Assembly (NCBI RefSeq): GCF_025024155.1 | Contig: NW_026251732.1 | Coordinates: 62,001 to 126,000 of the forward strand | Direction of reading: 5' to 3' | DNA from: Gamsiella multidivaricata | Lineage: Eukaryota; Mortierellomycota; Mortierellomycetes; Mortierellales; Mortierellaceae | DNA length: 64,000 nucleotides | In this document: in pieces, positions 1 to 11,370 of the stretch | Layout of the letters: the number at the start of each line of letters is the position of its first letter | How positions within the stretch are numbered: position 1 is the stretch's first letter | The notes under the pieces: generated by a model | Database searches by the model: none | What the model saw: only the letters and a program-made list of their open reading frames with translations | Told to the model about the DNA's origin: nothing | Translations under genes and position numbers: made by a program

Positions 1-1871
1 CGGGGTGTGCCAGGGGGAGGTATAGGAGGCTGTCGTAGGTTGTTCCTGAGGGGTTCGCTGTTGCTTTTGTTCCTGTTCCAGCAGTGGTTGTCTGCCTGCC
101 TGCGCCTGGTGACTCTAACTATGGCTGCAGGGCAAGCAATTGAAAGTGGAGAGGGAGAGAGGAGTGGAGGGAACACCACACAAACTGGCAGACTGTGTGT
201 TAGTCGGCTTTGAATTCGGTTTTACACAGCCAGCGATGGCATCTGCGGGAGGAAGAAATGAGATGGGAGGGGAGGGAAGGAGAAGGGATGGAGGAGGAGG
301 ACGAAGGAATGAATGAGCAGCGGATGGGACGAAAAGAAAGAAGAGTGCAAGTACAGAGAGAAGGGGAGAAACAACACACCACCCAGCAACCACTCACTCA
401 GTTCAGTCCAGGGATGCTGTTCGAGTCTTCCTGCTGTATCCACGTCTTTTTTCTTCGCAGACAAACTGCTTATTAACTTTCACGCCTAATAAAACGCGCG
501 TGTATATTACCACAAAGGCGCTTCATGGCTCCAGCTAGACTACACACTCATTCAAACGAAAGCTTTATCGGTGCTGCCCACAGTCGAATGAGGTCAAAAA
601 CACGTCGGGTGCTCGCTAGCAAAAGGGGAACAGTAAGGCTTGTCCAACCGTGGTAAGTGATGACTAGTTCAACACCTACTTGGTCATGAAATGAACGCAT
701 TTCTTTTTACTGCTCAGTTAGCTAGTCTCTTGTAATCGCGACTTCATTGTTTGTGTCCTAAATCCACTTCTAAGATAGGATGGTAGAAGATCACCAGGCG
801 AGTCCATACTGAAGCATAAAGGAAAAGAAAGCTGTTCGCGAAAGTGGTTCTGCTGCGGCCGTCCAACCACGCCGGCAACATGAAACGGGAGGGACGTCAG
901 GTACATCAAAAATGGCAAAACGGTCAAGCCGGAATATCTTTCACAGTGATTGATAAGTGTCATCTCGTCCGCCATGTATGTGAACCATTTCAGCTTGAGC
1001 CCAATACGTTGTGCACCTGTTGTTCGTGGCATTAAAACTGCAGCTCCCAAGAGAAAAATTGGTTGATGGTGTAGTAATTGATGGACATCTCAATCGATCA
1101 AGTGCACGCAGCGAAAACTTGAGATGGAGAAAGCATGCAGGGCAGATCTGCGTTTGGTGCACGTCCAAGCAACACGGGAATATAGAAAAGGTGTTGGTGC
1201 TAAGACCACCCGTCAGGGCATACTCCATGCTGCTTCCATTACCCAGTCCTTCTGGATGCCCCAGTCCATTCGTGTGGCCCTCCCCCACCACCTCCGAAAA
1301 TAACATTCCGTTACACCACCACTTTTTCATGCAGCAGGGGTATGCAAAAACGCTAATTAAAAAAGACTGTGCTGCTACTCCTCCCCCTAAACCAACCCCC
1401 GGTTACAAGCATCAACTATCGACCTTGCTACGTAAGAACATCTGTGCACTGTGCAGTTTTTGCAGCTCTGGACTGACGCCGTTTCGATTTTCACTCCTTT
1501 TGTCCGAGATACTCCAGAAAATATGCATAGACTACTACGTTCCCCTCGACCCAGGGTAACGTATTTGTGGTTTGTCATTTTCATTTTTGCATGTGTGCAT
1601 GCGTTGTATAAGATCGCAGATTATAATGTATCCTGTGAGCCTCAGCCTTGGGAACAATTTCAAGGAGTCCACGACGTTGAAGCATTAAAAACGCACCAAC
1701 TACGTCAGCAAAAGGTGACGCCATAGAATTTTTTTTGGTTAGCATAAGCAAATACATGCAGTAAAAGAATTTCGGCGTGCAATAACAGAATTATGCAGCT
1801 TTAGGATATAAATTACACCTACCGATCATTTTTAAATGTGCTTGCGAACACAAATATGGTTGAGATGGGGT
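1..1871. other. No recognisable gene; left-edge intergenic DNA
   Basis: Both strands were read. The open frames are short, low-complexity (Leu/Pro/Ser or Arg/Glu rich) and resemble no family. The stretch between about 240 and 370 is purine-rich and looks like untranslated DNA. It may include the 3' flank of the Fanzor element that ends at 1872, but no terminal repeat was recognised. Confidence 0.5.
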
Positions 1872-4764
1872 TTAGGCACTTCCTGGGGCCTGGCTAGTTG
1901 CCGATTCCTGCCCTGATGCCGCATTGGCTGCACGCTTGCGCCTTGGAGCTCCTTCTTGTTCTGCAGCCACGGTTGATGCTGTCCTCTTTCGGGCCACACT
2001 GCCCTTGCTGGCGCTGGTGCTGCTAGTACTACTGGTGCTATTGGTGCTGCTAGTGCTACTGTTACTATTGATGCTGCTGCTACTGGTGCCCGCGCTATCG
2101 GTTACTGTCTGTGTAGCTTCCATCCAAGGATATCTACCATTCTCATCTACAGGCTGAAGATAGAATGGCCTCTGTTGCTGAAGCAAGTACCCTCGAATAA
2201 CGTTGCAAATATTGTGGCTCGCCATGATATCGCGGTGCATGTATGTCTTGCAGGTCTTGCAATACAGCCGACGTATCTGAACCTGGCCGACAAACTCCTC
2301 GCACATCGGACACTTCTTTGACGTGTAGTACTCATTGACGCCCACGACAATATACCCGAGCGCCCTTGCCTAACGGACACAGAACGTAAGGCGCCTCATC
2401 AGCGTCATCAGTAGTTTTTTTTTTTTTAAAAAAAAAAAAGAAATCGAATATCTTGCAATGAAGCACTAACCCTTTGGACAAAGTACGATTGGAAGGACTC
2501 ATGTAACGAGGAAAGTCGTCCCGTGGATGAAAACTTGCCTAGACCAATGCCGATTACAACCTTATCCTCTTCATCTCGCTGTCTACCAAGCGCTCCTCCA
2601 ACCATATTGAGCAGGCGATCTGCGATGATGTCGAATTCTGCCTCTCTAGCTTTTCTGGCATCCCACTGGTGCTTTTTGAATGTGGCGCTTTTGTTGTAGA
2701 ACTCGTCGAGCTGCTCCTTGACGCCTGCTAATCCCGCGACGTACTTTTCAACGCTGGCATCCTTTCCGCAAAGGGCTGGTAGCTCGCTTTCGATGTTGCT
2801 GATAGATTTTGCTGCGCCTAGCGGGATCGACCGTTTGCGTTCTTCTAACCAACGTCGAAACTTGAACGTTGGTTGGTATACGGCCTTCTGCTTTACAGCT
2901 AGGTTGTAAAAGACCTGGGAGCTGCGGGCGGAAGCCTCGGTGTCATTGTCATTGTCAGGTTGTTCGGTACCGACGGCACTGTTCTGTTGATGGAAGCTCT
3001 CCTTGGATCTCGGCATACTCGCTCCTGTAACACATGCTTGCTCTGGATTATAACTGTCGCTGCGTGGCTTTCCATCTTCGAGGCTGACGGATTTTTTCAT
3101 GTCATCTAAGGTCTTCTCAGGCAATAGAGCGCTCGCTCCAACCACAAACGCTTGACCAAGATCGAGACCTAGTATCTTGATTTTCTCTGGTTCACAGTCC
3201 CAAAGAACTGCGACATCCTGCTTCGTCTTGACAACGTTCCGAACCTCAGTTAGGTAGTAGTCGACTCCACCCACAGTGGACGTAATCCGAGAAGGCAACA
3301 TGTCCGTGGGATGCCGCCTGTACCGAACCGAGAGGAGCTCCTTCAGCTTGAATGCCGTTAACTGGAGGCGAAAGCCATCGGTCCGAATAGATCCGCAAAT
3401 AACATAGCCGCGTTCCTTATAAGTGCGGGGGTCGAAATCCTCGTTCTGAATGATTCTCAGGTGCTCTTTGATCTCTGCAAGTGAAGGTTCGTGAGGTTGT
3501 TGAATGATTTGCTGATTCCGGGCATGCGACGCTATTTATGACCCAGTCCTACGTCGGTGATGAGTGTCGTGAGGAGGTAGCCTGGTGCTTGGTTGGCCAA
3601 CCAGTACGACATGTCAGACAACGCAGGACGATAGTCCTTGGCTCCATGAAGACTCTGCAGCTTCGCCTTGAGTGTGTCGCTCTTCCAAAAGATTGAAATC
3701 AATTCCAGTTCCGTGAACGCGACGAATGGCTGCGCGGAAGGCGTACACGCCATTAATTTCCGAGGGTTCTTGGTTAGCGGGTTCAAACGGTAAAAGTTCT
3801 CGACCGCAGAGACGTCGCCACGAATGTCAATGCACGTCCCAGCCGGCAAGAGCCCTTTGACCAGTTGTTTCTTGAGCTGTTTTAAAGTTGCCGCGTGTAA
3901 GGTTCGAGTTAGCGGAATAGAACCTTGTGTCCCTTGTATGTACATGTACACATGTTGTTCCTCCCTCTCTTTTTTTTCTCTCTTTTTCTTTCTCTTCATC
4001 CCCTCCCCATTTCGCCACAGAATACCTTCACTCTCAGTCGTTCATTGTCTATGTCCAACATCGCCACTCCGGCATCCCTTACTCTTTCCTTCTCACATTT
4101 ACCTTTTTATGGACTTCCTTGCAGCCTTTTCCGTACAATCGCTTGAGATCAACCGACAGTTGCGCGATTATGCTTCGTAGTATGACTGACCCCGGGTAGG
4201 GCATTCTCGTGTTGATGATAGCAGCATCTTTTCGTTCCAGTAAGTGTAGCTCCTGCGCTCGATCGATGAACCTCCGCGTGCACTGTATACTCTTCGTTTT
4301 GCCGCTAGGGATGATGCCCGAATACACATATGTTGTTAATATCCCAAGGAACTTTTGATGATCGTCCTTGTCGACCTCCGAATCTGCGTCTCTGTCCCCC
4401 TGCTCCTTGTCGACCTCCGAATCTGTGTCTCTGTCCTTCTGCTCTTCCCATCCTTATCACCATCCTTATCATCATCCTTATCACTATCCTTATCACCATT
4501 ATTGTCCTTATTCGTACCCGGTATGCGCGGGCAGATGAGATCCAACAAATCCCTATCCGTTTCCTTAAAGATGGCTGGATCAGAGACACGCTCGATGAAC
4601 CGACCAAGGAGCTGTTGGCAAGTGCGTTTTGTATCGGCTGCAAGGCGAATGGCTTCCCGGAGGCATCGGAGTACTTCAGAAGCTTCATCTGGCCTCAAGT
4701 CTTCAGCTCTTCTGACGTTCGCGGATAAAGTCCCAACATCAAGGTAACTGTTGGATGCTCCCAG
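1872..4764 (-). CDS. Fanzor (eukaryotic TnpB-like RNA-guided DNA endonuclease), five readable exons
   Basis: Programmable nuclease of the OrfB/TnpB/Fanzor superfamily, normally carried by transposons and guided by an omega-RNA. Exons on the minus strand: 4764-4518, 4422-4103, 3960-3543, 3474-2471 and 2369-1872. All joins are GT..AG and keep phase, giving about 827 aa. Visible landmarks are an N-terminal helical region ending LLDLICPRIP, a GILTTYVYSG block, and a RuvC-I motif ILGLDLG (Asp) followed by VVGASALLP. A RuvC-II-like GIGLGKFSST follows. A zinc ribbon (CPMC..CKTC) leads into RuvC-III HRDIMASHNI (Asp). The last 100 residues are a disordered Ser/Thr tail ending in a KRKRAA-like basic stretch, possibly nuclear targeting. 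The true N-terminus is unclear: an in-frame TGA lies just upstream at 4765-4767, so a first exon is missing or decayed. The DNA of the intron at 4423-4517 is a GATAAG microsatellite. Family call is firm; activity is not shown. Confidence 0.88.
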
Positions 4765-4925
4765 TCAAGAGCACGCGTATGAGACTGGATTTTAATGTTG
4801 CCCTGCCTATGGTTGAGGCACTGATCTAGCACAAAGTAGGTTCCAGCTTGGCTTAATTTGTCAAAAATATCGTGGTGGTTATGGTTTCATGCTTATGCTT
4901 ACTTTTTTACCATCCTTTTTTCCAG

Positions 4926-5345
4926 TTTGTCGTCAAATCCTTTGTTAGAGCTGACGTTTCATACATTGTCCGCCACAACAACGATGTTACCAGCATTGTG
5001 TCATGCAGTTGTGCCGATTATTGTCTTCACCTGATCCCTTGCAAGCACATGTACCTGGTTCAGAGGTTCTATAAAAGTGTGAGGGTATCCTATTCCGGTG
5101 AGCCTGCGATTGAATCTGCCATTGAACTTGCCGTCGCTCAGGAGCAACATGCCCAGAATATGGATTTTTTCGGACCAGATTTAGAGGCAGGATTAGCGCC
5201 ATTACTCCGTTTGCAACTCGACCGGAAAAGGGCAGCAGAGCAGGAATTCGAAAGAGTTGCCAGAGAAGTGGCGACCAGACAAGAGTTTGAGGATAATGAG
5301 GGTTTATTAATGGAGTTGATGAAGCAAATGGGCGCCGCAGTGGAG
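4926..5345 (+). pseudogene. SWIM zinc-finger exon of a MULE/FAR1-type transposase or derived protein
   Basis: A single exon with a good acceptor (TTTTTTCCAG before 4926) and donor (GTAAG after 5345). It encodes a SWIM zinc finger with the pattern CxC...CxH (SCSCADYCLHLIPCKHMYL), preceded by a valine-rich strand region and followed by a long helical, Glu/Arg-rich segment. SWIM fingers of this kind sit at the C-terminus of Mutator-like (MULE) transposases and of plant and fungal proteins derived from them. No transposase catalytic domain was found upstream, where the Fanzor gene lies on the opposite strand. The exon is therefore most likely a remnant. It could also be part of a short domesticated gene. 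Confidence 0.55.
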
Positions 5346-5789
5346 GTAAGAAAGAAAAGGAAATGTACCTTCTGGTACGGGTCAAACGTAATGTGCTAAA
5401 ACCACCTTTTTCGGTGACGTCTACAGATTGACCAAAAACGTTACCGAGGCGAAACAAATGCATGTGTTACCATATTGTGCTTGACGAATATGCTCGGTAT
5501 CCTCAAGTTCGTGCTTGGTGTATTTTTTGCGATTCTTGGCAGGAAGGTGTTGAGGAGTTGGTTTTTGTTTTTTGCTTGTCGCCGCTGCATGGGTCGAGAG
5601 CGACTCGTACTGTCGTTTTAGGGGAGAGGTTGTAGTCATGGTGTTGAGGTATGTAGAATGCAACGTGAGGAGGTATGGTTGAGGCAGAGCATGTGACTGA
5701 ATATGTGGCTGTATTTTTCGGCTTTAGAATAGCTCGTTCAGAGAGGTTCAATTCAATCCCAGTTAAGGTTTTATTGCAGGTTTGCGCGC

Positions 5790-7594
5790 GGAAAATGCGA
5801 TAAAAACGAGTTTCGACTGTAGACCATCTTGAGCTCTTGAGCGATCGCCAGCCTGTCTTCGCCTTAGCTTCCCTAACGTCCTTCCAGCTAATAAACGGTT
5901 CCATATTACGAAGTTCCACCTGTTGAAGACGGCGCAGACTGGTCCATACGTCCAGCGCGTCCCTCATGTTTTGTCTCCTCACCTCACATCTCGCCTGGAG
6001 CTGCGCCTCGCGATTTGAAACTGCTGCGACCAGGCTCTCACCACACCGTCCACTTAAGTACTGCTCCATCTCTCAGGCCTCCACATCCATGTCGTTTCCG
6101 GACGAGAGCATGTCAGCGACGACTACAGGGTTCGCACTGATCAATCTCCGGACCCTGCCTGGACCGAGTTTCTCCAACGCGGTCAACTTGGCGACTTGTT
6201 CATAGAGCACCCTAGGAAGCACTTCTTTCATGGTCCATGTCTTCTCGGCATAATTAACATCATCGTCCTCGTCCGTATCGTCTTCATTGTCGTCTATGGG
6301 TTCAGGTACCGATGTGCCCGTAAACCTTAGGGTCAGTGCCCGTAAACCTTAGGGTCAGTGCCCTCAAATTATGGCAGATCCAAGATCGTCCGTCGAGCTG
6401 CATGTCCCCCTCTGACAATGCCGGATCTCCTCTTCGCTGCATGGTCTGCTTCTCAATGAAACTCGATGGACCCGAAAATGGACTCATAGCCTCAAAGATC
6501 TCGAGCTTCGGGAACGAGCATAGAATATCCTGAATCTGTGGGCCCTAAATCCGATAACCTCTCGCAATGTTCAACTCCTTGAGGGTATCTTGATGGTTCC
6601 ACAATGCTGCGAACAGCGCCGGGGTGAGTTCCTGACATCTGTTGTTTTTGTACGAGCGCAGGTTCTGACAGGCCGAGAGCAGCAAGGCCATCGTATCCGC
6701 AGGTACGCACAGATGACGCATATCCAGATGTTGGAGATAGGGCATAGTGGAAGAGATGATCGAGGCCAGCTCATGTATCATCTTAGAGGTATACATCGAC
6801 GGCGATGTCAGGCGCTCGAGATTGGGACACCGTCGGAGGAACAGAAAGCATACATCGATTTCGTGGTCATGCATCCTTCCCCGAAGATCCAATTCCTTCA
6901 TCGCAAAAACCGGATCCTCTTGTCCCGACAGCGCAATAAGACTCTGCATGCCCTCGGAAGTGAACTGCTGAGAGTTATACGTCATGACGATGTTGAGACT
7001 CAACCGATGCAATTTGGTCGAGCTCCATAAAAACCGCCGGACTTTTTGGCAGGACACATACTCGTGATGATCGATCTTGACCTCCCGCAGCTGATCATGG
7101 TTCCGCATTACGCTGCAGAACGCTTCAATATCTCCCTTCATGTAAAAGAAATGACCCAGCTCTACAACCCGCAGAAGGGGACAGGACCGCATTAGGGCTA
7201 TAATGTTATGGAGCTCCAATTTGTTTTCTTCCCGGTTCTGGAGACGGTACGGAAGTGAGGGGCTCTTGAGGACCCTCAGGTTGAAGCAGCGGTGATCCAG
7301 CAGGATTTTCCAGAGCTTAGCAAAAACGCAATTGACAGAGAGGACATGGTCGCGGTTCCGCTCGAGAGCTACAAGGGCCTCGGGCCGATAGAACTTATTG
7401 TAGGTGGCCTTGCGGGCGATGGTGATGTCGCGATAGAGGTACGGAACGAAGTAATGGTAAAAGTCGCGGGAGACCAAGCAGCAGCGGCGGAGATCGCGAG
7501 GAGTGAGTTCAGAACAGATTTGGCCCTGCAGGAGATGAATGTCAAAGATGGTTGCTGTAGTGAATGTGGATGTCAAGGTGACGGCAGGGCCCAT
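5790..7594 (-). pseudogene. F-box/LRR protein gene broken by two stop codons and a 22-bp tandem duplication
   Basis: Substrate-adaptor type F-box protein. The intact first part (7594-6545, 349 aa) starts with an F-box-like region (LTPRDLRRCCLVSRDFYHYFVPYLYRD) and continues into leucine-rich repeats such as CPNLERLTSPSM and MPYLQHLDMRHL. The frame is closed by TAG at 6545-6547. The same frame then continues with typical family sequence (SFPKLEIFEAMSPFSGPSSF) to a 22-bp direct duplication at 6314-6357. That shifts the frame. Beyond it the F-box frame resumes (VLYEQVAKLTALEKL) and meets a second in-frame stop, TGA at 6073-6075. Similar coding sequence continues to about 5.8 kb. Three independent lesions argue for a decaying gene; a truncated 349-aa product remains possible. 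Confidence 0.75.
6314..6357. repeat. 22-bp perfect tandem duplication inside the F-box pseudogene
   Basis: Two adjacent identical copies (6314-6335 and 6336-6357) begin GTGCCCGTAAACC, with the first six bases of a third copy following. Twenty-two is not a multiple of three, so the duplication shifts the F-box reading frame. Removing one copy in thought reconnects the upstream and downstream F-box frames. Confidence 0.9.
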
Positions 7595-7619
7595 GGTGAA
7601 AACGGCAAGTGATGAGAGA

Positions 7620-8660
7620 TTTGGTCTCTGGTGCAGTGTGCGAAGTGGCAGTGTAATCTGTATCGAAATGTAATATAAAATACCGGAACGCGTCTTCCCT
7701 CAATCGCGTTTCACGCGATACTAGAAACCAAATCTTTTATTCGTGCGCGCAAGAACCGACCCTGCTTGTCCAACAATCAGTTTGGCACCTCTTCTGAATC
7801 GAGAGAGGCCAATGAAGAGAAGTATTTGGATGTATCTGGGTGCTAAGGTATAGTGTCCTCAAACATAAGTGCGAATGGGATGGGCATGCCATTGTTTTTG
7901 AAATGCGTGCCACCCATCTATGGCTGTTGGATTGTAATTGTATTCTGAAGCTACCATCAAGCTTATCCAAGTCCACTTCGAACTCATATTGACCAGCAAT
8001 CGCGATGACAACCACAGAAAGAGGAAATGCTCAACGCTGATCCTATGTAAAAAAGGGCCGCTGAACAAGAAGATCAATCAAAGAGCCAAGTTAGAAGTGA
8101 ATTAAGTTCCCGTGAAAACCGGCTGAAGGTAGCTTAAGAAAAGGTATTTTCCCCAGTAATATTCATCAATCAAACTGCCTGTAAGCTCAAGGAAAGTGTT
8201 GGGAAGAAGAACTGGGAAGGCGGATGGAAAGGATTCAAAGTGCCGCGGATCGGTGATAAAAATACATGGAGTGATACGGACAGCGAGCACTCAGTTAGTG
8301 TATCCCTGGCTTTCAGAAGAGAATATGGAGTTAACAGCTGCTGCTTTCTACTGAATCCTAGGGAGAAGATCGCTCCAGTGAACTAGAAAAAAAAGCAGGA
8401 ATTATGCTGATAGAAAGGCGTGTACGTCATGCATGGGATGAAGTAGATGGAAGTAAACGGCAGTTACATAGGGTAGACATGGGCGTGAGGCCACCAGCGG
8501 TTGACAAGGCGGGGCATTATATATTGAACAGAGCTACGATGATCCGTGATCTGAGATTTGTTCCCCAAGGCACTAAGGGTATCATTGAGGTGCGATAGCG
8601 CGCGTCAGACTAGAAAGCGTTGTACCACGGGTATTGAAAGAAACAGAAAGCATGAGTGCT
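7620..8660. other. No recognisable gene
   Basis: About 1 kb between the F-box start and the GPI16 region. Short open frames exist on both strands, for example a 92-codon one on the minus strand at 7737-8015, but none resembles a known family or continues through credible splice sites. It probably contains the F-box promoter. Confidence 0.45.
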
Positions 8661-8668
8661 CCTGTCAT

Positions 8669-8845
8669 TTAGGCGTTGGTATCATCCTTTTCATATCCTT
8701 CGTCCTCGTAGACGCACGACCATTCATTGGCTGAAACGCGTTCGGTAGGAAACGCCGTCACCATCACGGCTTGCGACAAGTTCGACGTGGAAAAATGCAC
8801 CCAATGGTCAACGCTGTACGGCTCCCCCTGATCAACAACTGACTC
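8669..8845 (-). pseudogene. Orphan 3' coding fragment, unrecognised
   Basis: An open minus-strand frame of about 58 codons with ordinary protein composition (for example HWVHFSTSNLSQAVMVTAFP) ends in a run of acidic residues (VYEDEGYEKDD) and TAA. A TAG lies just upstream in frame with possible AG acceptors around it. Any upstream exons would have to lie inside GPI16 on the opposite strand. The simplest reading is therefore the detached 3' end of a gene. No family was recognised, and chance openness is possible. Confidence 0.3.
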
Positions 8846-8866
8846 TTGACATAGCGACTATCGAGG

Positions 8867-11234
8867 ATGCGCCCATTCTCAGAATACTCACTACTCCTTT
8901 CAGGGGCAGTACTTCTGTTCTCTTCAGCATCAGCCCAAACAGCCGCATCGTCACAACATCCACAGGATGCATTCACCGTAAGGGACACGGCGCCCATCCT
9001 CAAGGCACCAGAGGCATTCCACGAACAACTCGTCCTCAAGCCCTTGAACGATGGGAGTGTTTACAGCCATTTTCAATTCACCACCCACATCGGAACGATG
9101 ATGGACGAGGAGCACTTTGATGGCGCTGCATCTAATATTTGTAAGACCAACAACTTTGGAAACTACCTGACCTCTTCTCCTGTATCTTTGAGCCGTGACT
9201 ACAAACGAAGGGACTGATCGGCATGTTTATATACTACTAGTTACACACTATAACCTATTCCCCCGCTCAATCGGCCAAATCCTGCACAGTTTCGATGTCG
9301 AGGAGCTACACTTGACTTTCACGCAAGGACGGTGGCAATATAGTGATTGGGGCTATCCTCTTGCGCCCTCCGCAGGCACAGGTGTCGAACTGTGGGCATG
9401 GCTGAACGATGAGAAGCAGCAGTAAGTCTAACCGTTACCTTGAGTGCCTCTACTATCTTGAAGAACTGGGGCTCATCCACTCATTATTGCAACCTCTTTT
9501 CTTATAGGACGGATGCCAATTGGAAAGGATTGACGAACACACTCTCAGGATTGTTTTGCGCATCCCTTAACTTTATTGACGACACCATCAGCATTGAGCC
9601 GAAACTGTCATTCAGGAACGAGGGTCTTTACAACGTCCATTCCAGGAGCAACTCTTCGTCCAGTGAAGTACCGAAGAAGTTGCGTTATGGATCGCTGCCA
9701 CACGAGAACGTCTGCACGGAGAACTTGACACCGTGGATTAAATTGTTACCATGCAAGAGCAAAGCTGGGATCGCTACATTACTCAAATCGCACAAGCTGT
9801 TCGACACTCGGTTCTACTCCATGGCCGTCCATGTTCGGCTTGTTTGCGAGGTGAGAAGAAGATGGGGCGACGGCAAACAAATTATGTATTATATATACTA
9901 GCGATCAGTTCATTCATTGTTTGCTACTGGGAAATCTTGACATTCTAATAGGATGAGTTGTGCAAGGTCAAGAGTCTGGAGTTGACGCAGACCATTACGA
10001 CCGTGTTTGATGTGGCGAGACAGAATGGCAGCTACGACTGGTCGCTTTCAGGATTGTTTGAACGCGAAATTACCCAGGCTTGTCCTTTGGCTTCGACATC
10101 TAGCGTCGTCATGCATCTTCCACAAACCACACAGTATCCCAGCCAATTCGAACTCACTCCATACCCTGCCCAGGGTACGTATACGATTGGCTCAGGAGAG
10201 AACGTCCAGGAAATTGCAGCCTATGATCTGAAGAAGGTTCTTGAGGATGAGGCTTCAGCACCATTCCAGCTCTCCTTGCGCTGGGAAAACTCGCGACCAA
10301 AGTCAGGTATGCTCTCGAAAACAATATTTCTACGTTCTTGTGAGACCAAGGTGCCAATTGCTTACTCGCTTGTATTTATTGTTCCACATAGTTCGACCTA
10401 TTACGCCTGGTATCGTGGCGCACAGGTACTTTACTGGATTCGGTCAGGAGCGTGGAGGACTGGCCATAGAGATCCACAATAACAATAAGCAGGACATAGA
10501 GGCAATTTTGCTGGACACCTTGCCATGGTATCTGAAACTGTACCTGCACACCTTCAGCGTCGAGATGAATGGCGAAGCACTCAAGAACCAACGAGGTATG
10601 CAAAATGGGACGGCTCTCTGGTTTCAATTGAGGCACAATACAGCACAGCAAAGACTGACGCCAATGGGCTCTTCCTATAGATGTTGTGAAGAAGATGTTT
10701 TATCAGCAAGCTGTGGACAGATCTAGACCGGCGGTCTTGGAGTTGGCTCTTAACTTGCCAGCACAATCCATGGTCAAATTCAGTATCTCGTTCGATAAGG
10801 TGTTCTTGAAGTATACGGAGCACCCCCCGGACGCAAACCGTGGATTCGATATTGGATATGCCGTCGTCACAGTGCCGTTGCCACGGCAGCAGGGACAGAT
10901 CGGCTACGGCGGACTGGACCATTTGAGGATCTATCAGGAGCGAGAAGCCAGCCTTGTGGATAGTCGTCGTGCCGCCGGTGCAGCCAGTAATGAGGACGAT
11001 AAGAACCAACCGGCAAAGGATAAAATCAGAGTGTATACCGAGACACTGCTTGTGAGTCTTCCTACGCCGGACTTCTCGATGCCGTACAATGTAATCACGC
11101 TGACATGCACGGTCATTGCACTGTTCTTTGGATCGATGTTCAACCTTATGACACGCAACTTTGAGATGGCAGAACCTGCTGAGGCCAACAAGGGCAGGGA
11201 TGTGAAGGGCAAAGAGAAGAGCGAGGCATCCTAA
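8867..11234 (+). CDS. GPI16: GPI transamidase subunit Gpi16 (PIG-T)
   Basis: ER-membrane subunit of the GPI transamidase complex that cleaves the C-terminal signal of precursors and attaches the GPI anchor. Exons: 8867-9140, 9241-9421, 9508-9850, 9952-10306, 10392-10595 and 10681-11234, all GT..AG and in phase, 636 aa. A signal peptide covers residues 1-23 (YSLLLSGAVLLFSSASA). It is followed by the luminal hallmark block QLVLKPLNDGSVYSHFQFTT and then IGQILHSFDVEELHLTFTQG and FPRS. Near the C-terminus is a single membrane helix (VITLTCTVIALFFGSMFNLM) and a short cytosolic lysine-rich tail, the expected type I topology. Length matches fungal Gpi16. BUB3 follows 136 bp downstream on the same strand. 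Confidence 0.95.
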
Positions 11235-11370
11235 AGTAAGCGATACCCTTCAAATAAATTCAACGCCACTAAATTTGAGCTGGTCACGTCATGCATGGAT
11301 CTTTGACGAAAGAGAGTGCCCTGAATCCTGATCACTTCCATCTGCATTCCACCAACACGACATATACCAC

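Noticed and set aside
1011..1559. 182-codon plus-strand frame
   Set aside because: Pro/Ser/Leu low complexity with no domain and no splice support.
5421..5663. Minus-strand frame with a Lys/Gln-rich peptide (KNRKKYTKHELEDTEHIRQA)
   Set aside because: Protein-like but has no neighbouring exon in the right direction; overlaps the SWIM exon flank.
6320..6360. TTAGGG strings as telomere repeats
   Set aside because: Only two occurrences, created by the 22-bp duplication.
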